Assembly: GCA_001931905.2 (NCBI GenBank)
Contig: MSJI02000806.1
Coordinates: 1 to 36,690 of the forward strand
Source: Cladosporium sp. IMV 00045
Lineage: Eukaryota > Ascomycota > Dothideomycetes > Cladosporiales > Cladosporiaceae
Reading direction: 5' to 3'
Length of the DNA: 36,690 bases
Shown here: in pieces, positions 9,781 through 19,394 of the stretch
How the letters are laid out: every line of letters begins with the position of its first letter
How positions within the stretch are numbered: position 1 is the first letter of the stretch
Notes under the pieces: generated by a model
Database searches by the model: none
What the model saw: the letters and a program-made list of their open reading frames with translations, nothing else
Told to the model about the DNA's origin: nothing
Program-made: the position numbers and the translations under genes

Positions 9781-11642
9781 ACGATATCCTAGATTTACGA
9801 TACTTACCTTAGAGCCGGAGAGAGTTATTACCCCTCGCTTATTTAGAGAATACTAGATATTAGGTAGCTCGGGGATCCTAATTATAAATTAAAAGCCTAG
9901 TTAGAGAACTTAACTTACTTATAGATAAACAAAAGAACTTCGAAGTCGCTACGAATTAGACGAGGTATACCTAAAAACTATAACGATAAAGATTACGTTA
10001 TAGTATCATACTTATAGATTATTACGCCTAGACTTAAACGCGATCGTAGCGGTAAGTACGCCGTTACTAAGATACGGGGAGTATACTCTCGCCGGATAGC
10101 GATCCGAGATAAGGTTCTTATAAGAGTCTTACGCTATACGAACTACTATAGCTTGCGTCGTATCTAGATCGATAAAGAGTATAGCCTATAGGAGGAGTTA
10201 GACGAGTAATAGACCGCTATAGACTCTATAGATCTAGTATACTATCGGAGTAGGTATCCGATAGGACTCCTAGCTATCTTTCTCGAAACTTAGAGCGAAA
10301 TTAACTATCTATAAATACTTATAATCGGTAATACGTTATCTAGAACAGCGAAAACGAGTATCCGAGACTCACCTACTCGGTAAGGTCCTCTACTTTACTA
10401 GGAGTCTTTAATATCCTAACCTACTTATATAGAGATCGTTAGTAGACTAGGGTATAGATTTACTAAGAAGAATACCTCTCTTTAATAGCTATATAAATCT
10501 TAATTCGACGTAGATAAGGGCTAGTAGTATAACGCAAGTTTAGTTTCTTATATAGAGAGATTTACCTAAACGCAGTATAATTCCGTAAATAAGCGACGCT
10601 ATTCTTACTTACCCTTAAAAGAGAGGCGCACTACGGGCTTACTAAGAAATGCGTAAGAATGCTTAAAAGGTTCGGGAGGTACGAAGTATAGTATCGCTTC
10701 TAGTATAACGTAAAAAGGAAAGCTATATTACCGAGGATCTTTATAGATATCTAGCGGAGGGGTCTCGATAAGCCTTTCGATCGGTTACTAATCGTTGCAA
10801 ATAGCTATAACTACGCGATCCGCTTAGTCTTACGGGATATGCTTAATAGTAGCTATAGCCTCGGATACTACCTACTTACGATGTATCTTCTAAACGGGGA
10901 GATTATCCGAAATAGCCGGGATATTAAGAAGCTACCGAAGGAGATAGATATCTCGAACTATATATAGTACATCTCTTTTAATAAGTTTAACCTACTAGTT
11001 AAGGAGAAGCATTTATCGTACCTAAAAGCCTACCGTCTCTATAGAGTCTCTCTATATCATAAGGGAATATTAACGATAGGTTATCTATAGGAGGTTATAG
11101 ATATTATACTACTATATATATAGCCTCGTCCTACGCGGAAGAGCCGAAAGCGCTACAATTTTGGATTAAATAACTACTAGCGCGACTGTCTTTTCTAGCT
11201 AGCTGATTTCCTACCGAGTTTAGGCTATAAGACCCTAGTAGCTAAGATACAGAATTATCTATAAGTGGATACGAACCCTAGAGAGCCTATAGTAGCGAAG
11301 AGGTATATAGACATTATGGTAGAGACGGTAGTAGAAGCTATACGCACTAGTACGACTCTGTAGGTAGTGGGGTCGCGGAGCTCGAGCAAAGCTTGTGGTA
11401 TATTCGTTGGCATATAGGATCCTAGTGTGAGAATCTTCACTTCTTGGCATGCTGGCATCGACGTCGACAATCGCTAGCGGCAGAGCCACGTATCGCTTGG
11501 CGTTAAGGTTCAGGACAGCGTGGGCACGCCATTATTAGACACTGTCAAGTGGGTCAATGGGTTGGTCTTTTTCAAACAGTGTCATAGGACATCGGTGATA
11601 TTCAGGTGGCTACGCGTATAGGCAGAAAATGGCTAGCAATGA
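9781..11642 (+). pseudogene. HET-domain (heterokaryon incompatibility) gene, mostly RIP-mutated
   Basis: The frame with codon starts at 1 mod 3 runs from about 9781 to 10668. After a one-base loss in an A run at 10665-10668 it continues in frame 0 to TGA at 11640-11642. Family hallmarks survive despite TAG/TAA codons: KDYVIVSY near 9990 (the AVSYxW box), IDKEYSL near 10171 (WIDxxCIxQ, with Cys now Tyr), SIDLVYYRS near 10215, FDRLLIVANSYNYAIRL near 10777, and YLLNGEIIRN near 10887. The unmutated end reads IFTSWHAGID and WVNGLVFFK. HET proteins trigger cell death when genetically different hyphae fuse. The length of about 620 codons fits the family. Heavy RIP stops near 11400, inside the gene. 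Confidence 0.7.
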
Positions 11643-12166
11643 GTTAGTAGATTCGGTGCAAAGCGACATTTGGACCCGAAAGACTCTCCTGGCTGTAAAA
11701 ACCTCGTGCGCATTGGCAGACAATGGCTGATACGCTGCTTAGAGTCTCATGAGGTGCGTGCCAGTGGAAGAATGATTGTTATTGATGCGACGCATTCTGT
11801 GGGCGAGAGCCCGCTCCGGGACGCGCTGACCGCTTTGTGGGGTAACTAGGTGGCCACGGGCTACGGATTACGAGGTATAATACTAGAGTAGGGGGGTGGT
11901 TTATCCGTTACCCAGTCCGATCTGACTGGCTTAGTCGGTCAGAGAGAGATGTCGCATGGATTTGCCCCTCGCTCTGCAGTCTGACCTTCAATGTATGTAG
12001 CTCACTGTTGTTCACGTCGGCTAGTTTACATAGTGTCCTAAATTGAACCCTAACCCTAAACGTATCCAGGACGCTGTGTTGTTGACTTGAGGTCGTGCTT
12101 GGGTCCGGGCAAAGCACATATAAGGTGTGGGAGTGCCAGACCATCTAGGTTTGATCTTGCACAAAT
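11643..12166. other. Intergenic, no gene seen
   Basis: Base composition is normal (CA and TG present again). Several short open frames lack any family signal. The stretch holds a second telomere-like run (12046-12059) and a TGCGACGCATTC string at 11788-11799 that matches the palindrome core at 23469-23480. Confidence 0.4.
12046..12059 (+). repeat. Short interstitial telomere-like repeat
   Basis: AACCCTAACCCTAA is 14 nt of perfect telomere-type sequence, in the same orientation as the run at 9222-9237 but in unmutated DNA. Confidence 0.4.
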
Positions 12167-13186
12167 CTAAGGAGAAGGTGGGTAAACGAGTTGAGATCTT
12201 CGGGAAAGCCCAGTGCCCTTTTCTTTGAGGTCCAAGCGGAGTTGTGCTCTGGCGCTCACAAGTGTTCTCTTTGAGGAGACTATTCGAGAACGTGGTGTGG
12301 TGTGGTACCTCGCGCAAAGGTTTTGCGAAGCTCCCTTGGTTGGTAGCTTTATGCCGATGGTCCTCTTTTTCGGACTGTCAAGGACTTGTGGCGATAAAGT
12401 CTTCCCAATGGCCTCACCGGGTGGCACCGACGTTGTTCCCTGACCGTGTGCAGCACCCACCTCGGATGCGAGGCCGGTCTGCATTCCCGAACCATCTCTG
12501 CCTACAGCCTGCAGTAGGGTGTTCCCAGGGGCTCTAGCTTGATTGTCCGCCTGTACGTCTTCAAAGCGCTTTCTGCGAGCTGTACGACGCTGAAGTGCGC
12601 GTCTTGGAAGTTTAGGATAATTATCTGCTGAGAGCGTACGATCGGCAGTCTGCTGTAAGCACTGGCTATTAACCAGACTCACATCATATTGTCCCTCTTC
12701 GTAGCGTCCTAATTGTGGGCGACAGATGACCTTACTCAGATCGTTCTCATGCCTTTTCTTTTGCGCCCATCTACATTTCTCCCAGTCTCGCACGAGCGCG
12801 CGGCTTGCGTTGCATTTCGGCTCTAGAGTCCGTGGCGGTCTTTGATCATCTGGTCCCGGTACCCATTCTATGATGTACAAGCCGTTCTTTTCTCCAATGA
12901 TAGCCCTTGCCAAATAGGATGTGGGCTTCCGTTTCGTCCATCCGTGGCCGCTCCGTCTCCTCTTTCCTTTCCTCGCAAGCTCTTCTGCCGATGTCGATTC
13001 TCGATGTTTCCACGGTACGGTTTGTTGACTCTCTCCTATCAAAGGTCGTCTGCGCATGACTCTTCCTTGGGGAAGATTGCCGTAGGAGTTATCCTGATGC
13101 GCACGCCGATCGCAAAATGTGCGTTCTCGCTCTCGTCGGTGGTTGCTAACCATGCATGAGTCGCGCTGCGTATCTATGCGACGCAC
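12167..13186 (-). CDS. Hypothetical protein with chromodomain-like segment
   Basis: The open frame has 339 codons. Residues about 90-140 resemble a chromodomain: a beta-like YLARAIIG-EKNGLYIIEWVP, then RTLEPKCNASRALVRDWEK, which matches the usual order of aromatic YxxxW, a TWEP-like turn (TLEP here) and a terminal helix. Chromodomains bind methylated histone tails or nucleic acid and also occur at the ends of retroelement integrases. The rest is very rich in Arg, Lys, Gln and Ser and shows no other domain. The aromatic cage cannot be fully traced. The start is the first Met in frame; introns are possible and the C-terminal third may be a run-through into non-coding DNA. Treat the product as tentative. 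Confidence 0.45.
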   Translation of the reverse strand: MRRIDTQRDSCMVSNHRRERERTFCDRRAHQDNSYGNLPQGRVMRRRPLIGESQQTVPWKHRESTSAEELARKGKRRRSGHGWTKRKPTSYLARAIIGEKNGLYIIEWVPGPDDQRPPRTLEPKCNASRALVRDWEKCRWAQKKRHENDLSKVICRPQLGRYEEGQYDVSLVNSQCLQQTADRTLSADNYPKLPRRALQRRTARRKRFEDVQADNQARAPGNTLLQAVGRDGSGMQTGLASEVGAAHGQGTTSVPPGEAIGKTLSPQVLDSPKKRTIGIKLPTKGASQNLCARYHTTPRSRIVSSKRTLVSARAQLRLDLKEKGTGLSRRSQLVYPPSP

Positions 13187-13610
13187 GTACTGTCTACGAG
13201 TGGTGATGTGGAAAGGTTACCAGTCGTCCACAACGTTTTGGTGTATAGCGGCGCAAGCTGGGATCTTCCCGAAATCTTCCCGACAACCGCTCATAGTTCA
13301 AAGACAGCCAGCCAATCAAATTTGGAGAAAATGGAATGGGGGTCTGATTTAGATTTGCCATAGTTTGCAGGATTAAGGGTAGGCCATCAGACAATCTCAA
13401 GATACATCCACTCAGGGAAGTGGGTCAAAACTCGTACTGCACTGTCCTTGAAGCGTATCAAGCCGCAACGGCAACAAGTTCCGTCGGCATTCGCCACAAG
13501 GACTCTAAGTCTATATTTTACCACCTCGAGAATCCATCGGTCCAACCAAGCGATTCATACCGCTAGGTCCATAAGGAGCCATAAATCCAAACAACAATCG
13601 TTCTGTCTCA
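13187..13610. other. Intergenic, upstream of duplicated segment A
   Basis: Only short frames occur here (longest 68 codons, minus strand 13194-13400) with no recognised motif. The sequence just before 13611 would hold the promoter of the DUF7587-like gene. Confidence 0.35.
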
Positions 13611-14501
13611 ATGGATTCCTTATCGAAGGGTCTTGACCAACCTAATCTTCAGGACCGCAAAGTTGTCGCATTTAAGCCAAGCATCTCGGATGGTGGACGG
13701 AAGACCCAGCTCGATCCGATCCCCCGATACCTCTCCCGCGTGTTCGACTCATCGTCTCCGGGAGAGTCGAATGAAATCTGGGTCAAATTCAAAGACGCTG
13801 TCCGGCAACATCCAAATGCAGGGATTGACTTTTTTGGGAGAAGAGATAAAACCCAGGCAGCGCACAGCCTTTGGGGACACCTCAGCTGGAAAGGTCTCGA
13901 GGAAGATAACTTCATGTCATGGACAAGCTCTTTACTTTTCGCAATCCAGTATATCTTCTACAGACACAACGACCAGTGGGCACGGCCCTCTTGAACGGAC
14001 CTCAAAATTTGCGTCTGAGACACCCAAACCCTCGCTCAAGGGACCTTCGTCCGAGATATTGATCTCATTGAAGCTTTTGCTCCGTTCGACGGAGATCTGA
14101 GAGAATTTGCAAAAATGCGCTGCGGAAAGCACTATTTCTGAAAATACCTTTCTCAAGGTGCTCTGAACATCGCAGGACATAATACCATGGTATCTGCGCA
14201 AGACATGCTCAACGAGGGTCTCCTGCTACTCTGTTCTGAGTTTAATGCCAGTCTTGGGAACAGTCGTTGCGGCTGGGCAAGTAATGTTGTTGCAATGTAC
14301 GACATGTTAGAGCGGGATCTGGCGAAGTCAGAGCCTTGTCAAACGCTCCAGTTAGTCCGCCAGGCCTTGCATGTCGCCCAACTGTTTGGACGAAACCACC
14401 GACTATGTGTTGCTGTGAGCCTTGTTGCAATCGTACCTGGGATAATCAATGCCGAAACCATCGCACGAGCATTTCGAGAAGCAAATTTTCCCAGTAAGTG
14501 A
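13611..14501 (+). pseudogene. DUF7587-like fungal protein, copy A, three in-frame TGA stops
   Basis: All pieces lie in one frame from ATG 13611 to the stop at 14499-14501 (about 296 codons). Recognisable blocks are PRYLSRVFDSSSPG, then HLSWKG and NFMSWTSSLLFAIQYI (N-terminal ORF to 13994), RDIDLIEAF near 14057, and KYLSQGALNI with a C-terminal helix region. The order matches a fungal accessory family I know as DUF7587, of unknown function. TGA codons at 13992, at about 14016 and at about 14140 break it; the third is Gly (GGA) in copy B. The first 20 residues lie left of the duplicated segment, so only this copy keeps a proper start. The family name is from memory. Confidence 0.6.
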
Positions 14502-14683
14502 AACTGTCCAACGCATGGCAAGGTGGAGAGATAGCTAAGCATTCAGAAGAGACCGAAAGACTGCAGAGTTCCCAGACACGCGTGTACTAAGGTATGAGCG
14601 ACTTGATAAGGTTTCGAGAGGTCCAGGGAATGGTACACGCCGAATGTTATCAGCACGACTTGCAAGATTAGGGTCGCACGAGA
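14502..14683 (+). other. Short spacer in copy A
   Basis: Non-coding by appearance. A string VSRGPGNGTRRMLSARLARLG can be read in one frame at about 14612-14674 and could belong to the remnant that follows. Confidence 0.2.
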
Positions 14684-14905
14684 GTGATACTACTGATACC
14701 GACTAGTGGATCTTTAGAAGCACTGTTATCAGCTCAGCATTATATCACAAAAGCGGATGATGCTGCTTGGACCTTGAGAGATGAATGCACTAGCGACCAT
14801 AGGCAGCCAACACAACCTGCTGTTTGTGAGGAGAAAATCCAAACGATGTTTCATTGTACCGAAAGCCTGAGGAACTTATTAGTCGATACTCGTGTTAGTC
14901 TCTGA
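14684..14905 (+). pseudogene. Possible gene remnant in copy A
   Basis: A short open frame contains ADDAAWTLRDE, then HRQ, then a leucine-rich end. Fungal hypothetical proteins with an ADDAxWxLREDPxYF motif and a following HRQE are common in accessory regions, and the match here is partial. The copy-B equivalent (26949-27169) is frameshifted by an indel in the ATATCACAAAA/ATATAAAAA tract. No function is inferred. Confidence 0.25.
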
Positions 14906-15960
14906 GCAGTTGACCTGGAATGCTTATATTGGTTGATTGCACATATAACGATTTTGACAGAGAGCTGATCTACAATTTCTCTCTTGGATCCGAATTCGTC
15001 GAGGTCACGACGTGACATAGTGATAAGTTAGCGATATGCCGATAAATCGACTCAGTAAGCGAAGCCTCAAGGCGAAATTGGTCTCTCGTCTCAGAATATA
15101 GATCAATTTGTAGCTTGCTAAACGACCGGAGAGAGGGTGAATCTTTTGAGCATACGGCTCAGGTCGATGTAATTGTGTACTAATACTAAGCCCCATGACG
15201 TACTACCTTACTAATTTGTCACTGCATTCTTAAGCATGCGCTATGTGCTTGGGGTGCATCGTATAGCTGATCGACAAGCGGATGGTACAGCAAAACATCA
15301 CCGAGTAGTCAGCTAGCATGAAATCATCGAATTAGGCCACGCTATCGTCGCTGTGCGAAGAGCTCGCCTCTAGGATTTTGCCAAGTTGACCCTCGTTGCA
15401 CACAGCTGGCATACTTGGGCGGTTGTTCAACTCCAATTCCTTGTCTAACATAGTTACGCGACCGCAACTATGTCTACGTGGTCTGTACCGCTAACTGCAT
15501 GCATAAAAATCACACGAGTTAGTACATGCATCACGCAACTCAAGCGAGGCGTGTTCTGTAACACAGCGGGCACCGAAGATCGACGAGAAGGTGTTGATCT
15601 AACTTATGGTCTGGCTGCTCAGCCCCTCCTCGGCGCCCAGATTCCCAGCTGCAGTGCCCTGCATGTATTACCAGTAGCGTCAATTGACGTTGCAGCTGTG
15701 ACTAGCATTGTCGCTATTGCTGACTGAACGTTTTTCACGCATAACAAAATCTCCACAGTATTGTGACAAAGATAACAGTTGAGTTCCAGCTTGTTTGAAG
15801 AAATCTGATTGTGTTGGCCGTCAATATTGCCCACGAGAACCATCGTCGAGCTAACCTTCGCTTCTTCGCTAAACTGACTCTGTTGCCACGATTCACATGG
15901 CCTCGACAATCTGGGTCACCACGGCTCGCATGCAACCCCACGTCGTATCTCCACTTCCCT
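14906..15960. other. Largely non-coding part of copy A, one small conserved ORF
   Basis: Between the remnant above and the zinc-finger gene lies about 1 kb without a recognised gene. An 85-codon plus-strand ORF at 15470-15727 is still open in copy B (27732-27989) despite about ten substitutions, but it has no recognised motif. Overlapping minus-strand frames at 15619-15909 and 15735-16073 are equally open. I do not call any of them a gene with confidence. Confidence 0.25.
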
Positions 15961-16461
15961 TCACAGCGCTGTTGCAATCGCCACACTGCAGACCCCATTC
16001 TTGCAACCTTCACACAGGTCCGACTGGTGTGGGCCAGAGCTACGCCCAGAGTAGTGCGGCAAGTCCATCTCAAAACCAGACCATTTCTTCAGGCGGTAGA
16101 CGACTCGTTCGGCGTATGAATCATCCAGTCTCGGCTTAGCAAGCCTCTTGCATTCTCGACACCTCTGATGATAGATTCTGGCGTTGTAGGTCGAATTGGG
16201 GTACAGCCGTATGCTGATTGCAATCATCTTGCTCGACCATCCACCTGAGGTGCAGGCCCGGTTATGACACACGAATCGCCCCATGATATTCGTGTCATAT
16301 TTCTGGATGTAGTTGATGGGGTCATCTATGTTGTGGAAGCGGAAGTGGAGATCGGTATCTTGCAAGTATCGCAAAACTTCCTGATGGAGTGAAGGAAACA
16401 TCGACCAAGGCTTTGGTTTCACTTTCGTCGGAGGCATCGAGGCGAAGGTATTATGAGACAC
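15961..16461 (-). CDS. 3CxxC-type zinc-finger protein, copy A
   Basis: The ORF of 166 codons is intact. After a short N-terminus (KPWSMFPSLHQEVLRYL) come the family blocks: GRFVCHNRAC, then GGWSSKMIAI, YNARIYHQRCREC, SYAERVVYRLKKWSG, and GPHQSDLCEGCKNGVC at the end. The three cysteine pairs plus the final Cys match the 3CxxC zinc-binding domain of short fungal proteins (Pfam zf-3CxxC). The role is unknown; metal binding is expected. The length is right for the family and nothing seems missing. Two Met codons, at residues 1 and 9, could start it; the second (MPPTKVKPK) looks more family-like. The plus-strand P450 remnant begins 75 bp away, divergently. Confidence 0.85.
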   Translation of the reverse strand: MSHNTFASMPPTKVKPKPWSMFPSLHQEVLRYLQDTDLHFRFHNIDDPINYIQKYDTNIMGRFVCHNRACTSGGWSSKMIAISIRLYPNSTYNARIYHQRCRECKRLAKPRLDDSYAERVVYRLKKWSGFEMDLPHYSGRSSGPHQSDLCEGCKNGVCSVAIATAL

Positions 16462-16535
16462 AAAACGATATAGCTCTATTTACGCTCTCAGTCAGAAATT
16501 CACAAAGTGGTTTCTGAATCACAGAACATATAGAG

Positions 16536-17509
16536 GCAGAGCTGCCCACCATGAACATCACTCCACCACAGATAGCTTTGCGCGTGAACGTTACGACCCC
16601 TATCATGTACATGCAGGATATTCTCGAAACTCCAGATGATGCCGCGGCCGTCACACACGGTACTCTGGTACGCACGTGGAGCTTCCAAAGCTTGCTTAAA
16701 AGGCTGTGGGTGAGCACATTTAGCACTGATAGCATGCACTTCTTTTAGTGAACTCTTGGATGAGCTGCCCGGGATATACTGATCTTCTGACGGAGCTCGC
16801 TCAACTTGCGATGCTCCTCAACTCTTTCAAGTGGATACGTGGTGATTGTCTTGCTACGCTCGGTTCTCCAGTCTTCTGACTTGCGTCCACAACGGGTGAG
16901 ACTGCTCCAAACGCAGTTTTGTTGGTTCCGCTTTGCTCTTCCAACCTGATCATGGTTCTTCAGTAAGCTTTCTTTGCGGAGCTGTGGATATCGCAAAACT
17001 AAGGTTACTCGATCCATACAACTTACCTGCAACACCAGGCATTCAACCAACGATGTACGATACGGACACGAGCTGTCACTTCAGTGCTTCAAGCATGTAA
17101 TGCCCTTACTCTGTACGTCTGGTATCCATTTGATATTGCGCATGGACAAATGCAGCTTACGTGCAGCTAGGCAATCGGACCTCTTCGTTCAGAGCTTTCA
17201 TTGCGGTATGGCTCCCCTATGGGTGCAATCGCCCTGCAGGTCATGCAAATGCAAGCTTGGACGTGGCCAAAAATGTTTGGCAATCATTTTCCACGGACTG
17301 AATTGTTTCTCAATGAAACACTCTGGGAGGAAATGCCATCGAGCATTCGGGTTGTTCGACCTACGTAGAGGATCTACTAGGCCAAAGAACCATCTATGCA
17401 ATACTATTACTTTTGCCCAGTCTTGTAGCTTGTCCTGGGCGAAATGCAGATTGAGCTGCATGCAGTAAGACATTTCGAATGCATCGAACATGTGCCTGTA
17501 CTTCTATAA
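16536..17509 (+). pseudogene. Cytochrome P450 remnant, copy A
   Basis: The N-terminal part reads ALRVNVTT, then MYMQDILETPDDAAAV (16605-16650), matching the fungal P450 region that precedes the first helices. After several frame changes LFLNETLWEEMPSSIRVVRPT appears (about 17303-17365, the ExxR region). Then CPGR (17431-17442) with a following IELHAV-like string gives the heme-binding loop with its Cys ligand. The distance from the ExxR-like box to CPGR is only about 25 residues, less than half the normal distance, so internal sequence is lost. At least three frames are used, so it is dead. The original enzyme would have been a membrane-bound monooxygenase; its substrate cannot be told. Confidence 0.6.
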
Positions 17510-17721
17510 AGAACCGCGGAAGCAAGTGAAGTCAGCTACCTAGGCGCACTTTGTGACATGCACGAAGTCAAGCAATGGGGAAAGTTGGTGTTCCGCGCCG
17601 ATTGGCCGCAGGTTCACCGGTCACACCGTCTAGGTAAGCTAGAAGCTCATTACCACCAGGCTATCTCGAATTTCGGAGTGTGGGAGAAGTCCATGTGAGC
17701 GATCCGGCAAAAAACTGACTG
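17510..17721 (+). other. Spacer in copy A
   Basis: Short stretch with no gene seen; 97-98 percent like its copy in B. Confidence 0.2.
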
Positions 17722-17913
17722 TTGAACTCGATGCGTGACGTGCCGTTATCAGATCTGAACGGTTTTCTCAACTTTCCCCGCAAGCAATGCGTGGGGTGTT
17801 CAGTACGCGAGCTGCAGAAACTCAGGAAAGCTCGCTTAGAAACCTCTGCGCAAGTGGCTCGTAAGGCTGCGCGCCAGCCATGCGAAGATTGGTGGAAAGG
17901 GAAGACGAAGTAG
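17722..17913 (+). pseudogene. Unrecognised ORF remnant, copy A
   Basis: A 63-codon frame includes LNGFLNFPR, then CVGC, then a helical basic stretch (RELQKLRKARLETSAQVARKAARQP). In copy B (29995-30231) the same frame has 25 extra codons at the SDL/LNG junction, including one TGA, and stops earlier. The exact 75-bp length difference keeps the frame. This suggests a once-coding segment. The family is not recognised. Confidence 0.25.
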
Positions 17914-18637
17914 CCTGGGGGATGAGAACAATTCCGGAGCTGACAGTCCCTGTACGTCATGAATGTGAGCGGAAAAGAGAGTCCTTCGCAAATAATGCGA
18001 TGCGACTCAGTCGTACCCCAGATGGGCTCTCGCGTCACTTTGCAGCAGGATTCCACATCTACGGAGGACGGTTTAGTGTCTCGTGATTCGCGATGCGCTC
18101 CAGTCATGCTAAAGCGGGTGACTTGACACGCCACGCTCGCGGCTCATGCGGGCGTAGGAACACCCGAACGTCTTTCTCTTCTTCGATCGTGTTGCGTTAT
18201 GCGTATGCATGTTCTCGGTGGCGTGCTTGCGCTTTCGACCGGGATATCGTTCTGGCTTGGTGGCAGAAGCACCCTCCCCGAGCCGCTCAGCGCTCAGTCA
18301 CCAACAATAGCGATTCCATCCGTCCTTCCTGTTGACTTGGCCAAAAAAAAAAAAAATCTCGTGATTGCAGCTCGATACTGATCCCTGAACTCACCTGCGC
18401 CTTCGTGCGGCACATCTGAAGTGGGTTGCTGATTACGCAAGACACAATACGTGCAAAAGATCTACCACAGTTTCAGGATCTGAAGGGCGGAAGCTAGCGG
18501 GCTTTTGGTGCAACACCTTTGTCGTATACGTGCGGTGGACGGAGTTCAACCGACGAGGGTAGCAATGACGAGCCAGCATGCGACGCCTTACGGGAATACC
18601 ACTTGTATACCTACGCAACCAGAATGGCGACTCTTCA
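17914..18637. other. Right end of copy A, no clear gene
   Basis: A 68-codon frame at 17880-18086 (80 codons in B, 30219-30458) contains MRTIPELTVPVRHE but has no recognised family. A homopolymer of about 14 A occurs near 18343. The rest shows nothing I can name. Confidence 0.2.
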
Positions 18638-18752
18638 CTGGATGCACTCGGTGCCGATGGGGCTCATAACATCACGTTCAGACGCATGGTTTGTCCTGTT
18701 GAACTTCCATACTCGGGAAGGGTACATTTGAGATGGTGTTCAAGCTCCCCCT

Positions 18753-18772
18753 NNNNNNNNNNNNNNNNNNNN
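18753..18772. other. Assembly gap (20 N)
   Basis: Twenty N separate the flank of copy A from LINE sequence that begins mid-ORF2. The true size is unknown, and most of a LINE could be missing here. Frames crossing it are not real proteins. Confidence 0.99.
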
Positions 18773-19288
18773 GGTGTGCTGCGTCTGGTCAAGGCAGAGC
18801 GGGTCAAGAACCTGCGCAACGATGAAGAAGACACGTGTGCGAAGTACTACACGTGGAAGATGGATAAGGCTTGGTCCGGCAAGCACACGCTCAGACTCTA
18901 CGGAGCGCTGTCTTCTGACGAGGCGTCCATATTGGTGCAGGCTCGGACGGAGCACTGCGGGCTGAACGCCTGTCTATTCAGGAAGAAGCTTGCAGATAGT
19001 CCGGCGTGTGAGTGCGGACGCGGTGATGAGACAGTGCTACACGTGCTGCTGCGCTGCGACAAGTATGCTGAAGCTCGCAAGGCTTTGCGGGATGCAGCAG
19101 GCGACAGGTGGGGTGACGCTTCGTACTTGTTGGGAGGATGGAGCGGTCGTAAGGATGTCAAGACGGGCAAGTTTGTGGACGGCCCACGCGAGAGGTGGAA
19201 GCCGGATCTGAAGGTCGTCAGAGCTTCCATCCGTTTTCTTTACCAGACTGGCAGACTGTCTCGTTCTTCGGATATGAGGGTCGGTTGA
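18773..19288 (+). CDS. LINE ORF2 C-terminus with zinc-finger motif (partial)
   Basis: The frame is open for 171 residues from the gap to TGA at 19286-19288. The sequence ACECGRGDETVLHVLLRCDKY holds the C-x-C...H-x4-C finger typical of LINE ORF2 C-termini downstream of RNase H. The RT and RNase H domains are absent because the frame enters from the gap. No internal stop is seen. Confidence 0.8.
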   Translation, partial: GVLRLVKAERVKNLRNDEEDTCAKYYTWKMDKAWSGKHTLRLYGALSSDEASILVQARTEHCGLNACLFRKKLADSPACECGRGDETVLHVLLRCDKYAEARKALRDAAGDRWGDASYLLGGWSGRKDVKTGKFVDGPRERWKPDLKVVRASIRFLYQTGRLSRSSDMRVG

Positions 19289-19394
19289 GGTGTTGGTTAA
19301 TCTCTCGGATCCTGAGTGCAAGGCCACGTTCGTTGCGACGCTAGGTAGCGTTTAGGGATGGCTCATACGGTCTCCGTGCATAGCCTGAATGAAA

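Larger units (their letters stand above)
3640..11400. other. RIP tract: CpA/TpG-depleted block
   Basis: Over about 7.7 kb CA and TG are nearly absent while TA and CG are frequent; 5581-5640, for example, contains neither CA nor TG. Stops inside recognisable reading frames are almost all TAG or TAA, as expected when CAG, CAA and TGG are mutated. CpG is not depleted, so this is not ordinary methyl-C decay. This is the classic product of repeat-induced point mutation, a premeiotic process of filamentous ascomycetes. The left edge lies inside LINE ORF2 and the right edge inside a HET gene; both edges fade over 100-200 bp. Confidence 0.85.
13631..18637 (+). repeat. 5-kb segmental duplication, copy A
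   Basis: The sequence matches 25896-30966 almost throughout in direct orientation. Differences are mainly transitions; my rough estimate is 95-97 percent identity. The left edge falls in CTTGACCAACCTAATCTTCAGG against CTTTACCGACCTGATCTTCAGG in B. The right edge is the shared CTCTTCA, after which the copies diverge. Copy A lacks 75 bp present in B (30026-30100 region), has 7 extra bp near 18062, and a longer A run near 18343. It ends 115 bp before the assembly gap. Confidence 0.95.

Noticed and set aside
3640..11400. Ordinary AT-rich decay or CpG deamination as the cause of the composition
   Set aside because: CpG stays frequent while CpA/TpG vanish and stops are TAG/TAA in frame, which points to RIP.
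9222..12059. A chromosome end or healed telomere
   Set aside because: Only two to three repeat units, with unrelated DNA on both sides.
13633..14100. 155-codon plus-strand ORF (and its 181-codon counterpart at 25820-26365)
   Set aside because: It is the wrong frame of the DUF7587-like gene, whose own frame carries the family motifs.
15735..16073. 112-codon minus-strand ORF shared by both duplicates
   Set aside because: Runs into the 3CxxC gene in another frame; no recognisable domain.
16451..16739. Minus-strand ORFs (and 28713-29217 in copy B) opposite the P450 remnant
   Set aside because: No motif, and the plus strand carries recognisable P450 text.
18578..19288. 236-residue plus-strand ORF across the N run
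   Set aside because: It joins unrelated flank DNA to LINE sequence through unknown bases. Only the part from 18773 is real.
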